Below the pieces are notes generated by a model. That model was not told where the DNA came from. It worked only from the letters and a program-made list of their open reading frames with translations, and did not search any database. Shown piece by piece: positions 34,661-47,040 of a DNA stretch of 64,000 bases. Origin of the DNA: Amaurobius ferox (lineage: Eukaryota > Arthropoda > Arachnida > Araneae > Amaurobiidae); the NCBI GenBank assembly GCA_951213105.1, contig OX578138.1, positions 62,979,826-63,043,825 on the forward strand. Reading direction: 5' to 3'. The position numbers were made by a program, and so were the translations under genes. Numbering within the stretch: position 1 is the first letter of the stretch; each line of letters starts with the position of its first letter.

Positions 34661-35055
34661 ACAAAATTCAAAGGATGGAATAGAAAAAAATGAAAACACA
34701 GAGAAATAAGAAGGAAATTGCTGAACAATTGCGTTTCGAGGTAAGCGCAAATCAAAACAGCAAAGATATTAACTGCCTAGCTTGTGATGAACTTTATATT
34801 GATACAGTTGGCGAAGACTGCCAACTGTGCTTGCTCTCAATGCGTATCTTGGTGGCATGAAAACTGTACTGGATACAAAGAAAGGAAATCCATCTGTCAC
34901 TTTTGTAAGTAACATAATTCATTAATGATTGTACACCTTTAAACTCTATTAGTGTTTTGCACGCTCTTTAAATGCATCAAAAGTCTTGTTAGGTCAAAAT
35001 TTGCGAGTTGTCATCTTGCCCCGTATGGAAAATCATCTTGCCCCAACACTGGGGC
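34661..35055 (+). mobile_element. Pogo/Tigger-like transposon, 3' fragment
   Basis: It holds a transposase C-terminus and about 140 bp of 3' flank with two GGGGCAAGATGA words in inverted form. Read on the minus strand the right end begins CAGTGTTGGGGCAAGATGAT, a plausible pogo-type terminus. The left end abuts a long HLE and no 5' part is present. Family inferred. Confidence 0.5.
34690..34912 (+). pseudogene. PHD-like zinc finger tail of a DDE transposase, one frameshift
   Basis: Frame 1 reads KKEIAEQLRFEVSANQNSKD, then INCLACDELYIDTVGEDC. After a shift near 34830 another frame reads CSQCVSWWHENCTGYKERKS, then ICHFCK and a stop at 34910-34912. Together these give Cx2C ... Cx2C ... WWHx2C ... 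Cx2C, the order of a PHD-like C-terminal finger found on many pogo/piggyBac-type transposases of arthropods. A GTAAGT at the end could be a splice donor, but TAA is reached in frame. Catalytic domain absent. Confidence 0.6.
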
Positions 35056-35063
35056 AAGATGAT
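35032..35063. repeat. Perfect 13-bp hairpin, 6-nt loop
   Basis: ATCATCTTGCCCC, loop AACACT, GGGGCAAGATGAT. A third GGGGCAAGATGA word lies inverted just upstream (35010-35022). It may be an abutting pair of transposon termini. Confidence 0.85.
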
Positions 35064-35645
35064 TTTTTTTTTTTACAATATGTTAAGATATGTTTTTGTA
35101 TGGTTTAATTTGGCTGATTATCCGATATAAATTTTTTATTAATAATGGAGCGTATGAATAATTTATTTATGTTGCAAAAAATATGTATTATAAGTTTTAC
35201 GAATTAAAAAAATAATCAAATTCGCTAACATCGTCGTCTAACCCTGGTCTCCCCTAAGTATTCAATAATTCAATTACAAAACAAATGATTTTGAAGAAAT
35301 GGAATGAACTTTTTGAACTTTACTAAAGTTCTATTGCACAGAATGCTATTCACGCAAAAACCATTTCGGTTCAATCAATCTAGATTCACCGCCGATTTTT
35401 TGCAGTGGAGTGGCACTAATATACTTACAAAAATGTGTCATACGTCAGATGATAATTATAGGCCTATTTTTTATCAATCGAAAACGATGGTGTTTCCTAT
35501 AGTGAAAGAATATTTATTTTAATATTTATTACAATATTTCTCTAGGCATTTCTATGATAAGGGCCTTGAAAAGTTTCAAAAGAAATACCTATACTCTAAA
35601 ACTTCTAACAATTCAACAGAGTCGCTTCAATATTTAAATAAAAAA
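35064..35645. other. No recognised feature
   Basis: AT-rich; a 72-codon frame at 35304-35522 has no recognisable motif. Confidence 0.45.
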
Positions 35646-36830
35646 TCTGATGTGGGCAACACATGACTTTCCTTATATAATGCAAAGAATTTACCACTTT
35701 TACAGTAAAAAAAATAGGTTTTTCTTATAGTAGATACTTATATTCTTTCCAAGATATTGAATTTTCGACAATTAGTCGTCATTTTCATTGATTTAGCGTC
35801 ATTTTGATCCATTTTGGCAAGATTTTCGCTAATTTGACAACATTTCAAAAAGTCGCAAGTTGGCGATATTCCTCTAAATTGGTCGCTAAAGTCTCACCAA
35901 GCGTTTTGGAGGAGAAATAAGTTATTTTTATAGCAGCTAAATGACTATTGGTGTCCAAATACAAAATTATTACCCAAAGTATCTTTTCTCATAATGGAGC
36001 GAGCTAGATCCACGAGAATGATGTTACCAAATTTATCGCATGACATTACATATGAAAAGTAAACATACTTCACAATAGTTGATATTTGTTTTTAATTTAT
36101 GTGATATTTTGATAGATTTATTTGAAAAATATGCAATATCTCGAGAGCGGTTCATGCTAGCGTTCTAAAGTTTGCTAATCATTTTGTAAGTAAAAATTAC
36201 ATACGAGATGTCTACTTGAATAACTTTATTGAAGATTTTGATCTTTTGATGATTTCTTCAAAATTCCATCCGAAAATTTAGAGGGGCCTGAGAATTTGAT
36301 AGCGTTTAAAAACAACAGGTTTCAAGTATTCACGGATTGTAATTTTAGTACCAAATTTCATTCGAATCGCTCCATTCGTTCGTGAGATATCGTCTCCACA
36401 GACTCACTGACACAGACACACACACACACACACACACACATATATTCACACACACTCACATACATATTCACACACACTCACATACATATTCACACACACT
36501 CACATACATATTCACACACACTCACATACATATTTACACACACACACATATTCACACACACACACATTCACACACACACATTCACACACACACATTCACA
36601 CACACACACACATTCACACACACACACACACACATTCACACACACACACACATTCACATACACACACACACACACGCACACACACACATATTCACATACA
36701 CACCCCACCTTAATGTTCGATTCGTGTTCAGGGATGATTTAAGGTGCTCTCCCGTTAAAAATTCGAATTCGAATTTTCGACCCCGTCACAATACCTTCCT
36801 CCTACATTATACTATATATATAAGGAAAGT
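35646..36830 (+). mobile_element. HLE-A, complete copy with enlarged microsatellite
   Basis: The start TCTGATGTGGGCAACACATG and an end with TATATATAAGGAAAGT are present. The CA tract is enlarged to about 290 bp (36411-36705) of CACACA blocks separated by CATACATATT and CATTCA words. The dyad block near 35815-35905 has several substitutions. Confidence 0.92.
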
Positions 36831-37311
36831 AATATATTTTTATTTTCCATTGATGCTACTAAACACTCACTCGACTTATAAAAGCAAGTGTCTTTACATT
36901 TTATACTCAAATCCAACATTCTGGAGTCTGGATTTCAGTCATTCTGCAATCACCGAGTCTAAAGAGATGACATAAATCTTACATAATAGACAGCTGAGAA
37001 ATTCTTTTATGTTCGAAATGATAAAACTTCATGTTATCCGATTTTGAACAAGTAATCTGAAAATACCTTGCTTTGAAAGTCACACATCGTTTATTGTATT
37101 TTTAAAACGTTGAAGAATTGTTACACATACATTGTTTCACATAAAGTGACGTCAAATAGAAAAGACTATTTTCTGCACTCCGTAGAGCTACCAGGATCAC
37201 TATCAAACCCTCCATAATAAATTAACTGAAATGTGTCTCAACTTAACTGCCTCATACCATATGCCATAGTAACTTGTGGGGTATTTTTCCAAATTTTAGA
37301 AGACAATTTTT
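36831..37311. other. No gene; faint similarity to 12690-12800
   Basis: The words GAGATGACATAAATC, ATAGACAG and GATAAAACTTC near 36965-37030 recur in order near 12718-12782. Nothing else recognised. Confidence 0.4.
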
Positions 37312-38253
37312 ACTTTCCTTATATACATAATGTATAAGGAAAGTGTTGTAACGAGGTCGAAAATTCGAATTCGTGTTTTTGACGGGAGAGCAAGCTTCAA
37401 GCATCCCTGATCACGAATCGAACATTTTTAAAGTGATGGCTGTATGTGTGTGTAGGTGTGAGAAAGTGTGTGTGTGTGTGTGTGTCAGTGGAGACGATAT
37501 CTCACGAACGAATGGAGCGATTCGAATAAAATTTGGTACAAAAATCACAATCCGTGAATACTGGAAGCCTGTTGTTTTCAAACGTAATCGAATGTTCAGA
37601 ACCCCCCTAAGTTTTCGAGTGAAATCTTGAAAAAATCATCAAAAAAATCAAAACCTTTAATAAAGTTACGCACATAGACATTTCGTATGTAATTTTTTCT
37701 TAGAAAGTGATTGACATAAACTTTAGATGGTTAGCATGGACCGTTCTCGAAATATTGTACATTTTTCAAATAAATTTATCAAAAAGTCCCATAAATTAAA
37801 AAAAATGTATTAACTCTTGAGAAACATGTTCACTTTTCATATGTAATATCATACGATAAATTGGGTGACATGATTCTCATGCATCTAGCTCGTTTCATTC
37901 ATGAAAAAGATACTTTGAGTAATACTTTTGTATTAGAACTCCAATAGTCATTTATCTGCTATAAGAATAACGTATTTCTACTTTTATAATGCTTGGCGAG
38001 ATTTTGGTGACGAATATGGCGGAATGTCGCAAACTTGGCGACTTTTTGAAATGTTGCCAAATTAACGAAAATCCCGCCAAATGGATAAAAATGACGCTAA
38101 ATCAATGAAAAGGACGACTAATTGACAATTGACAAAAATTCAATATCTTGGAAAAAATATAAGTATCTACTATAAGAAAAACCTACTTTTTTACTGTAAA
38201 AGTAGTAAATCCATTGCATTATATAAGGAAAGTCATGTGTTTCCCACTTCAGA
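37312..38253 (-). mobile_element. HLE-A, complete copy
   Basis: On the minus strand the start is TCTGAAGTGGGAAACACATG and the end CTTATACATTATGTATATAA followed by GGAAAGT. The TG tract is short and broken. The 5' start has two changes from consensus. Confidence 0.9.
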
Positions 38254-38264
38254 ATTTTTATTAT

Positions 38265-38829
38265 TTGTACCGTTGGTCTGCATTATTACAATTATAGCGT
38301 GTTACCCGTCATTTTAAGGGACTTGAAAAATCTTTCATTGATACCATACTGAAAAATGTATCCCCCCTCTGGGGGGGGGGGGGTAACTTGCCTCCTCGAA
38401 GGATCTAATGACGTCACGAACACAAAATATAGATCGGGGCTATTTTTCACAGCAATGATTGAAACTATAAAATCTCGATCACTGAGTCCTAAATAAACCC
38501 TTTCATGCATGATTATATCAAATTTTGTCCTATACTGTCAAGTTAACACAAAATTTCGAATACATTTCGAAGTTTTCGCTCGAATTTAAAAACATTCTAT
38601 CTATATTACGTTCTGGATTTTTCGATAACAAAGCCGGATATAAAGTTTTGCAAAAATCTATTAATATTTTTAGTAGCTATCCTGTACACAAGAAATCGAC
38701 CGCAGACAGTCGGACATAACTCCACAAACAGTTAAAACGTATTCAGGAGATCCTAAAACATATATTGCCATTGAAATAGAAACTTTTTGTGAAAATAATA
38801 TTTTCTCGATACTATCTATGAGAAAGTAA
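38265..38829 (+). mobile_element. HLE-C/D composite, relative of 13241-13748
   Basis: It carries the same order as 13241-13748: CATTATTACAATTATAG, GATACCATACTGAAAAATGT, a C-run and 13-G-run block at 38356-38383, then ATGATTGAAACTATAAA, and the D-type hairpin TTTTCTCGATACTATCTATG followed by AGAAAGT. The shared junction means the composite formed once and was then copied. Confidence 0.7.
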
Positions 38830-41320
38830 AAATAGAGGTCGGAACCATATACTTACGGGTTTTTAAATGTGAATTGTTACTTTTTTAAACAAAATACATG
38901 GTTCTTAAGCATTCCAATAATTTTATAAAGAAAGGCCCATGAGTGGGCATGTTAAGTCTCACCATATTAAAATAACCATGCTCGATAGAATAAAAGTGAT
39001 TGAAGCGCCCCTAGCGGCGATTTAATAAAGTTAGGATATCGAACTCTAACAAGATTTGACTGACGTAAAGTGCAAACTGCAAAGTTGTAAAGAATTGTCT
39101 AATTAATAGGCATAAACGCCAGGAATGAAAAACATGCACATACAATGATTGTGAAAAAATGCTTGTCAAAAGTTTTATCATCAAAACCTGTAACACGGTG
39201 GCACTTGATAGGATTATCTGTGATGAAGGAATCCCATATTTTTTATACGTAACCCTGGGAGGAAAAAGGGCAATTGTAATGTGCTTGAAATGTATATAAT
39301 GGTTTTGGTATTATGTATATAGCTATGCCTCTGCACAGACGGAATTTGGATTTTGGGCGCCTTTGGATTGTATGCGCACTTGACATGGATTGTAAATATT
39401 CAGAGAATTAATAGCAGCAAAATGTCAAAGTTGAGCTACAAATCTCTGAAAGTTTATAGCTCTGTCAGGTGTGGCTCGCGTCGGGGTCCGGTCCTTAGAC
39501 CACTCGGTTTGTAGAAAGCCCTCTGGTTCTCTTATTTTAATGGAACGCATAAAAATGAGAGTCACTTCGAAAACCAATGGCGTGAAGCAAATTTGGACCG
39601 CCTTTTTTTATTGCGCTTGGGAAACAGCGAATGGGAATTGGGGGACTTCCTCCCTATTTTGTCGTTCCCCTCGTGTTAAAATTTCTGGAAGTTTTTCGTA
39701 AAATGTAAAAATTCAGTTGCTTTTCTGATCTCGAGAGAATCGCACTCCAAGTGCGTGGCACTTGTGTTTTGTGAAGCCCGATCCGGCATGCACTTTGATG
39801 CATTGCAGGCACGGTATCCGTGGCCCCTATCTAGGGCGGCCAATGCTTTCTGCTAGGATCCGACGTCGTGTGTCCGGTGATGTATGGCGACTCGTAGCCA
39901 AACGACCCAGAGCCTAATTCAGCGCAAGAGCTCAATTCTTCGGGCGGTGGCGACCAGTGAAGTAAAGAAAGTCGTCATTTTTTTTTGTGTCTCAGTGCAA
40001 CATAGCTCTGCCTCTGAACGGCGTGGTGTGGGACCTTTGCTCCCTTAGCTACATTCAAGCCGTAGCAACTGTGACACTGCATGGACGGAGTCTTTGCGGA
40101 GCATGAATCCCTGGCTCCTATGCAGCAGACGAACGTCAACTGGGAGACATAGAATGGATTCAGTGAGGTCCGTGGCAGATAGTTTCTACTGAAACGTAAT
40201 TGCTCCTGACTTATGGTGGCGCCTGTACGCAAGTTCTCACGATCCGCTGGGCCTAAGCCAACGTTAGGAGGTGGAGAATTCCCTGTCTCAACCTTAGCCG
40301 GTCTGACACTGCTGACGATGACAGTTTGCGTAATTGCTCTTGACTTTCTGGTAGCGCCTGTACGCAAGCTTTTATGAGCCGCTGGGCGTAAGCCAACGTT
40401 AAGAGGAAGAGAATTGAAGTGAACAGTGTGCCCATCTCCGGATTAATCTTTGTCTGAACTTTCGCCACCTGTTTAACCTCAACCGAGCTGCTCAGACTGT
40501 CGGTGATATTTATGAAATGTTAAATACTGAACTAACCATTCAAATAATCATTTCTTCTGTAATGAAGGCATGGTTAATTATATTTAATTTAAAATGTTGT
40601 ATAAGTAATGCGTAACAGTATTTTTGATGTGATCTCCAGTGTTTAAGGGTAACTTAAGCTTCATGGGATATTTGCCCAATGAATTTTATTTCTGTTCATG
40701 CAAGTTTTGGATAATTAAAAAAACATACAAATTAATGTAAAGTTAACCGTGCACCCCGAGGTCAAGCTGGATAATTGGGAAGTAATTGTATTGTGTGTAT
40801 ATTTGTCATTAGTGTTCATTGAGATTTCATGTGGTCTTTCAATAAATTGGTAAGTGGCCACAAAAAGTAAGTGATTATTTAATTATGGAATGCAATGTAC
40901 TTAGGTCCAATCGGACCCCACTATACGAAACGCGGTTGAGCTGAGTGTAACTATTGGTGAGTAATATTTAGTGTATTTATGTGTTCTATTTTTGTATTTA
41001 TGTGTAAAATTCACCTCACCACATTGTCAAATATTAATATTCTTTCTAGAATTCAAATGTACATTGTTGCTGACGAAGGGCATTTTGATCAGGCTGTACA
41101 CAGGATTTTGTGCATGCAAGTGCTTATTATTTTAACATTTCTGAATAGGACCGACATTTGCCAATTACTTTTGTGTCAAACAAATACCTTCTGCCACATT
41201 TTATTGTCAATTACTACCTATTAGCCAATGCTCACAAATTTGTAGTTTACGTTTTTTATCTATCTCGTTTAGTTGCCGAGTTCGTTATCCTAACCTTTTT
41301 AAATTCTCCCCCAAAAAAGG

Positions 41321-41355
<35 letters not shown>

Positions 41356-43004
41356 TATTATAAGACTAAATTAAAACATGAACAGTGGCACATACCCTGG
41401 TTCAAAAACATTACGGAGGTAAATAAAGTAAAGAGGATATGAAAGGAAATATTTAACGAGGAAACCATTGCTACCATATAATGCAAATATCTTAATTTTA
41501 AATTATTAAGTAATATTAATAATACACATGAATTTATTAACATTCAAGAGCGTTACATACAAATCAAGTACAAGCATCAAAGGATTATCAAAAGCTGGAG
41601 GCTCAAAATATTAAAATGACAATAAATAATAGCAAAATAAAAATAAAGAAAATATACAATCCGAAAATATGAAATTGGATAGAACCTCTGTAGATCCAGC
41701 TTTTCAAGGATCTTTGCATCCACAGAGGTTCCAAACGTGTTTCGTTCAACGATACAGCCACATGGCCGAACCATCGCCAAAAGATCCAACACATTGCCAG
41801 ACAAAAATAAAAATGTTAATAACAAATAATAATGGACCAGTGGAAAGAAGAGGATGACAGTGCATCTAGCAAACATACCAGTAATCTATCCATCAATTCA
41901 CTAGGATGCAGATAGAAATAAATAAAAACTCATACCTATCTTCACCATTATTTATGAAGCCGAATATTTCTTTGCTCTAGCCTAGGAAGAATTTGGAGAG
42001 AATTCAAGAGTGCGCAATTTGTTGTGAATTATAGGAAATGCTTCTGAATGAGATATTCAATCAATGGACAATAGATATACAAATAGACAAATTTCAAACC
42101 CAAGAATTAGAGATATGAAGAATAATATGTTTACAAATTATACTAAATAATAATTAATAAATAAATAATTAATAAATAATTAATCAATTATCGTTATATA
42201 ATATGTATCCAAAACTTGTCACAAAGATCGCCAAGAATATTTTAATATTTAAAGTATACAATAGCAATTTTAAATTTGACTAAAACAATGAATGACAGAT
42301 TATAAATTGAATTTAAAATTTCTATAGTGATATTTAACAAAATTATCTGGATAGAATATATATATATATATATATATAATGCCTAATATCAACATATTAA
42401 ACAAGCTTTGAGTTCGGATTTGTTGGTCTGTCTAGCATTAAGGAATGCGATTAAACATATTTAACATGCAGTTTATCTAAAAGTATGAATTTATCATTTA
42501 CTGGCTGGAACACACGAACTCTTAAGAAAATCTCATGTTATTTGTTCTCATATCTTTGACGCCGACGTATCAATAAATGATGACCTGTTGTTTCTTCCCT
42601 ATAACCTCCGTTATTTTGCTCAAGTTCAAAACTGTATCTTATCAAGTTGCATTTGGCGTAGTTATTTGTAAGATTTTTTTTTTTACACAAACTTGAAAAC
42701 ATAATCTTTTTTAAATAGTGCATTTTTCCCCTCTTATACTGACCGCTGTCCAAATGGATATTAATATAAAAGACAGTCTAGTGGAGACTCACACTCACTA
42801 TTATTTTAGTTTAAAAACAAATTTTCCCTCGATGAATAACGCTTCTATCCTAAAAAGCTATACACTAAGGCATTCACATTAGAGGATGTGATTAAAGAAA
42901 CAGATTCATTTTAAGGTTGAACGGAGACATATATCCTTTTTCACCTAATTCCCTTCTTAATTTCACAACCGATTGCGCAGATTGCGTGGCTGTAAAACGA
43001 AAAT
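38830..43004. other. About 4.2 kb, little recognised
   Basis: Contents seen: a GC-richer part at about 39420-40500 with the tandem duplication described separately; (TA)n runs at 41319-41347 and 42356-42378; an inverted repeat around 41678-41731 (GAACCTCTGTAGATC / GCATCCACAGAGGTTC); and weak inverted similarity between 39000-39200 and 41060-41310. Frames up to 130 codons (39975-40367 minus) carry no domain I know. No gene supported. Confidence 0.4.
40196..40420 (+). repeat. Tandem duplication, about 134-bp period
   Basis: GTAATTGCTCCTGACTTATG ... GCGCCTGTACGCAAG ... TAAGCCAACGTTAGGAGG at 40196-40290 is repeated from about 40330 with substitutions. It lies in the GC-richer part of this region. 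Confidence 0.85.
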
Positions 43005-43790
43005 TCTGATGTGGGCAGCATATGATTTTCCCTACAGACCTAAATCCGTTGTATTTAATAATTCATTAAATTGAGTTTTTAATTGAGCAAAAAACACGCA
43101 TAATTATTTAAAATGACACTGATTTTGCCACTTCCATATTCAATGTTCGTTTTCATTTGGTAACTGGACGTGTTTTCAGAGACGGCATAGTAAAAATCCT
43201 AAAGAACTAAAATATATCTTGAATGTGTAGTCATCCTACTGTAACGGGGTTGATCTTTTTCTTTAAAATGTCAAAAATTACTTATGAAACAAGCATTTAT
43301 TTGATGCATTTAAGCATACGTATTCTTTTATTTTAGATTTTGACAATTTTTGCGGGCCATTTTGCAAATAAAGGCAGGTTCCCTTTTCTCAAATAGTACC
43401 AAAGTCTAATTATCATCAGATTAACCCACAAGTGACTTATTTACGGAAGTTTGTGAAATTTAGTCAGTTAGTAATTTTGCTAGAGTAGATACATGCGATT
43501 TTTGCGGGGTAACCTGCAAGTGACTTACATGTAAAATTACCTATAGAATTACCTATGAAATAATTTGGCCAATAAGAGTTTGAGTTAGAGTGGATAAATA
43601 CATTACACTGACATGCAGGCACACACACACAGCGAGAGAGGGGAGAGAGAGAGAGAGAGGAAGATAGAGACGTTACTCTAAAAATATATTTTTCGCGTTC
43701 TAGAATGCTCGAAATTTGTAGATCAGTCGAAAACTCGAGTTGCGAGTTTCGACACGATTCCTGTACATTACCATGCATTGCAGGAAAAAT
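43005..43790 (+). mobile_element. HLE-B, diverged full-length copy
   Basis: The start TCTGATGTGGGCAGCATATG is followed by ATTTTCCCTACAGACC; the end is CCTGTACATTACCATGCATT followed by GCAGGAAAAATT. The microsatellite is CA plus a GAGAG tract (43619-43665). Mutations in both termini break the usual 5'/3' complementarity. Confidence 0.85.
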
Positions 43791-43972
43791 TAAATTATAT
43801 GGAGTTCTATGAATCTATGACTTAGCAAAATTTTTGTTCATCAGACGGCGATGTCTTAATTCAAATGCATTCAGCATTAAAGATTTCATCTAGAACTAGT
43901 GTTATCCCTGACAATCCTTGAATCAATTTTTAAGCAGTTCAATAAGTATTAACAAATAAAAATCTGATGTGG

Positions 43973-44378
43973 GCAACACATGACTTTCCCTGCAAACTTA
44001 TGTCCACTTTATCTTTATTTAAATTAAATTTAATTCACTTTTAATTCAATTTTCGTTCTCATTTGGTAACGAATTTTCAAAGGTGACGTAGAGAAAATAC
44101 GAAAAAACTAATGTATCTGGAGAACGGCTAGTCCTAGTGTAATGGGTTTGATCTTATTCTTTTTTTTGTTAAAAATTAAGTATGAAAAAAGCTTTTAATG
44201 GATATATTTCAGAATACGTAGTTTTTATTTTAGATTTTGACGATTTTGGGGCTTCCTTGGGGATAGGCTTCCAGTGTTTACGGATTGTGATTTTTGTACC
44301 AAATTTGGTTCGAATCGGTCCATTCCTTCGTCAGTTATCGTCTCCACAGACTCACTGACACACACACACATACTTTCA

Positions 44379-44419
<41 letters not shown>

Positions 44420-44569
44420 TTTCACACACACACACACACAGACATCATTTCAAAAATGTTTGATTCGTGATCAGGGATGCTTGTAACGTGCTCTCCCGTC
44501 GAAAACTCGAATTCGAATTTTCGACCCCGTCACAATACTTTCCTTATATATTATGTATATAAGGAAAGT
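43973..44569 (+). mobile_element. HLE-B/HLE-A chimera
   Basis: From 43973 to about 44260 the sequence is HLE-B (TCTGATGTGGGCAACACATG then ACTTTCCCTGCAAAC, up to the GACGATTTTGGG word). From about 44263 it is HLE-A (ATAGGCTTCCAGTGTTTACG to TATATAAGGAAAGT) including the CA tract at 44356-44440. The middle of both is absent. Confidence 0.85.
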
Positions 44570-44591
44570 AATAAAGAGAATACGAATTTCA

Positions 44592-44625
44592 GTCTGCAGC
44601 GAAAGTCATGTGCTGGCTACATCAG
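44592..44625 (-). mobile_element. Solo 5' tip of an HLE-B
   Basis: On the minus strand CTGATGTAGCCAGCACATGA is followed by CTTTCGCTGCAGAC. Only the first 34 bases of an HLE-B remain, directly behind the chimera and in the opposite orientation. Confidence 0.7.
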
Positions 44626-44639
44626 TTTTTTTTTTCATA

Positions 44640-45104
44640 TGTGTTCCTTTGGACATCGGCTTGGAATTATAATAATCCACATATTGATAAGTTTTCAACT
44701 CTACAATGTATTTGTCATTAGGGATTTCACTAGAGATTTCCAGTTAAAAAAAATTTATTTGAAACATATGTTTCTCAAAATCGACTATAAATAGAGCTTA
44801 AATTCTGACTGATGTGAATTCAGATTGAATTCATACCAGTCAGAATTTAGGAAGGAATCAATTAGAATCCAGGATGTTGTTGGAAGGTTCACTAAAGATT
44901 TCCACTTTCGGTTCAGGGTGTTTCTTTAACCATCTTTTTCTAAAGATTGGTCATAGATAGAGCTTAGACGATGACCGATATGGATTTAGCATAACATTCA
45001 GGAAAGGGTAAGGTGGTGGGGCTCTCTAAGGATTTTCACTTTCGATTATGGAAATGTCACTTCTGATTCAAAAATTCACATTTCCCTTGCAACATCTATT
45101 TTTT
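44640..45104 (+). repeat. Diverged tandem units of about 180 bp
   Basis: Two units share GATTTCCACTTTC, ATCGACT/TTGGTCATAGATAGAGCTTA and GATATGGATT-type words; a third piece continues at 46137-46240 beyond the inserted HLE-A. The first unit contains a palindrome (AAATTCTGACTG ... CCAGTCAGAATTT, 44798-44848). Confidence 0.6.
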
Positions 45105-45236
45105 ACTTTCCTTATATACATAATGTATAAGGAAAGTATTGTGACGGGGTCGAAAATTCGAATTCGAGTTTTCGACGGGAGAGCACGTTTCAAGCATCCC
45201 TGATCACGAATCCAACATTTTTGAAGTGATGTCTCT

Positions 45237-45305
<69 letters not shown>

Positions 45306-46136
45306 TGAGTGAGTGTGTGTGTGTGTGTGTGTGAAAGTATGTGTGTGTGTGTGTGTGTGTGTGTTTATCAGTGAGTCTGTGGAGACGATAACTGACGAAC
45401 GAATGGACCGATTCGAAACAAATTCGGTACAAAAATCACAATCTATAAACACTGGAAGCCTATTGTTTTTATTCGCAATCGAATGTCCAGAACCCCCCTA
45501 AATTTTCGAATGAAATTTTGAAAAAATCGTCAAAAAATCAAAACCATTAATAAAGTTACGCAAATAGACATTTCTTTTGTAATTTTTCATTAGAAAACGA
45601 TTGACATAAATTTTAGAACGCTAACATGAGCCGTTCTTGAGATATTGCACATTTTTCAAAAAAATTATCAAAAAGTCATATAAAATAAAAAACAAATATT
45701 TTTTATTGAGAAACATGTTCACTTTTCATATGTAATACCATGCGATAAATTGGGGTATATCATTCCTGTGGATCTAGCTCGTTCCATTCATGAAAAAATA
45801 TGCTTTCAGTAATACTTTTGTATTTGAGCGCCAATAGTCATTTATCTGGTGTAAGAATAACTTATTTCTTAGTGCATAACGCTTGGCGAGATTTTGGCGA
45901 CAAATTTTGCGGAATGTCGCCATCTTGGCGACATTCTTAAATGTTGCCAAATTAGCGAAAATCTCGCCAAATGGATAAAAATGACGCTAAGTCAATGAAA
46001 ATGACGACTAATTGTCGAAAATTCAATATCTTGGAAAGAATATTAGTATCTACTGTAAGAGAAACGTATTTCTTTACTGTAAAATTAGTAAATTCATTAC
46101 ATTATATAAGGAAAGTCATGTGTTGCCCACATCAGA
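45105..46136 (-). mobile_element. HLE-A, complete copy
   Basis: Canonical ends on the minus strand, a TG tract of over 60 bp plus a second block (45239-45364), and the dyad block near 45890-45970. It splits the 180-bp tandem array, which rejoins through a T-run, so this insertion has a recognisable empty site. Confidence 0.93.
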
Positions 46137-46725
46137 TTTTTTAAGATCGGCTAGATGATAACTAAGAGCTCAGATGATAGCTGATATGGATTCAGTATCA
46201 AATCCCAGACGGGGTGCATGAGGGATTTCCACTTCCAGCTATTCGAAAGTTTGTATGATCATAAAAAATACGTGTGCAAGACGTAATATAAATACATAGT
46301 GCTATAAAAAATATGTGCAGAACATTTGCCACCATATAAATGTTTCTTACTAAATTTCTTGATGTTTTTGCAGTAGATAAATTTCAAAATCCTTTTTTAA
46401 AGTGGGGGAATAATTGAAAATGAGGCAATAATTTAAAATAGATCTTTATTAAATCTTTAGTTCATAATTTGCAAAAGGTTATGGAATAGAATTTCCCGAG
46501 GTAAATGAAGCAATCCCTATTTTAATGAGATATTTAAATTAGCCGATGGTATTAAAGAGAGGCAGACTCATTTTAAAATCGAATAGTAAGATTTATTAGT
46601 TCAGAATTATTATTTTTTTTTAATTTCCCAAACTATCGCATAGATTACATGTCGCAAGAAAGTAAAATTTCAAATAATATTAGTAACTCAAACAGCGCAT
46701 GTTTCTTGTCAGATGAACGATAATT
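46137..46725. other. Tail of the 180-bp array, then nothing recognised
   Basis: 46137-46240 continues the array. The part near 46540-46660 weakly resembles 42880-42990 (GATTAAAGAAACAGATTCATTTTAA-like order). No gene. Confidence 0.4.
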
Positions 46726-47040
46726 GTCAGAATTTAATATTTTGTGTGCCAGATTTGATCAAAATGCCCAGACTGCACATACAGCTTAATAGAAGGAGTA
46801 AATTGAGGTGGAAATTAACGACATAATACAAAAGTGATCATAATATATGAATCTTCTGTTGTGTTTGTTTTGACACGAAATTTTGTTGGTGATTTTTAGC
46901 GAGGTAGGTTTGAATCGATATTCCGAACTTCGACAATTTTTAAGATAGACCGTACTCAAGAGCAGCACCTATGTTTCAAACTTTGAAATATAAAACATGG
47001 AAACTTTTAGAAACAGACGTTGAAGAAGGTGCAATAAACA
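46726..47040 (+). repeat. About 300-bp direct repeat, left copy
   Basis: It is homologous to 48425-48729: GCCAGATTTGATCAAAATGC, AGACTGCACA, ATGAATCTTCTGTTGTGTTT, CGACAATTTTTAAGATAGAC and GGTGCAATAAA in the same order. It begins near TGTGCCAGA and ends near GGTGCA, which would suit a small LTR, but TSDs, primer site and polypurine tract were not found. Confidence 0.85.

Noticed and set aside
36382..36975. 197-codon open frame rich in His-Thr
   Set aside because: It is a translation of the CA microsatellite of HLE-A; similar frames occur in every copy with a long tract.
39975..40367. 130-codon minus-strand frame
   Set aside because: It covers the 134-bp tandem duplication and shows no recognisable motif or family pattern.
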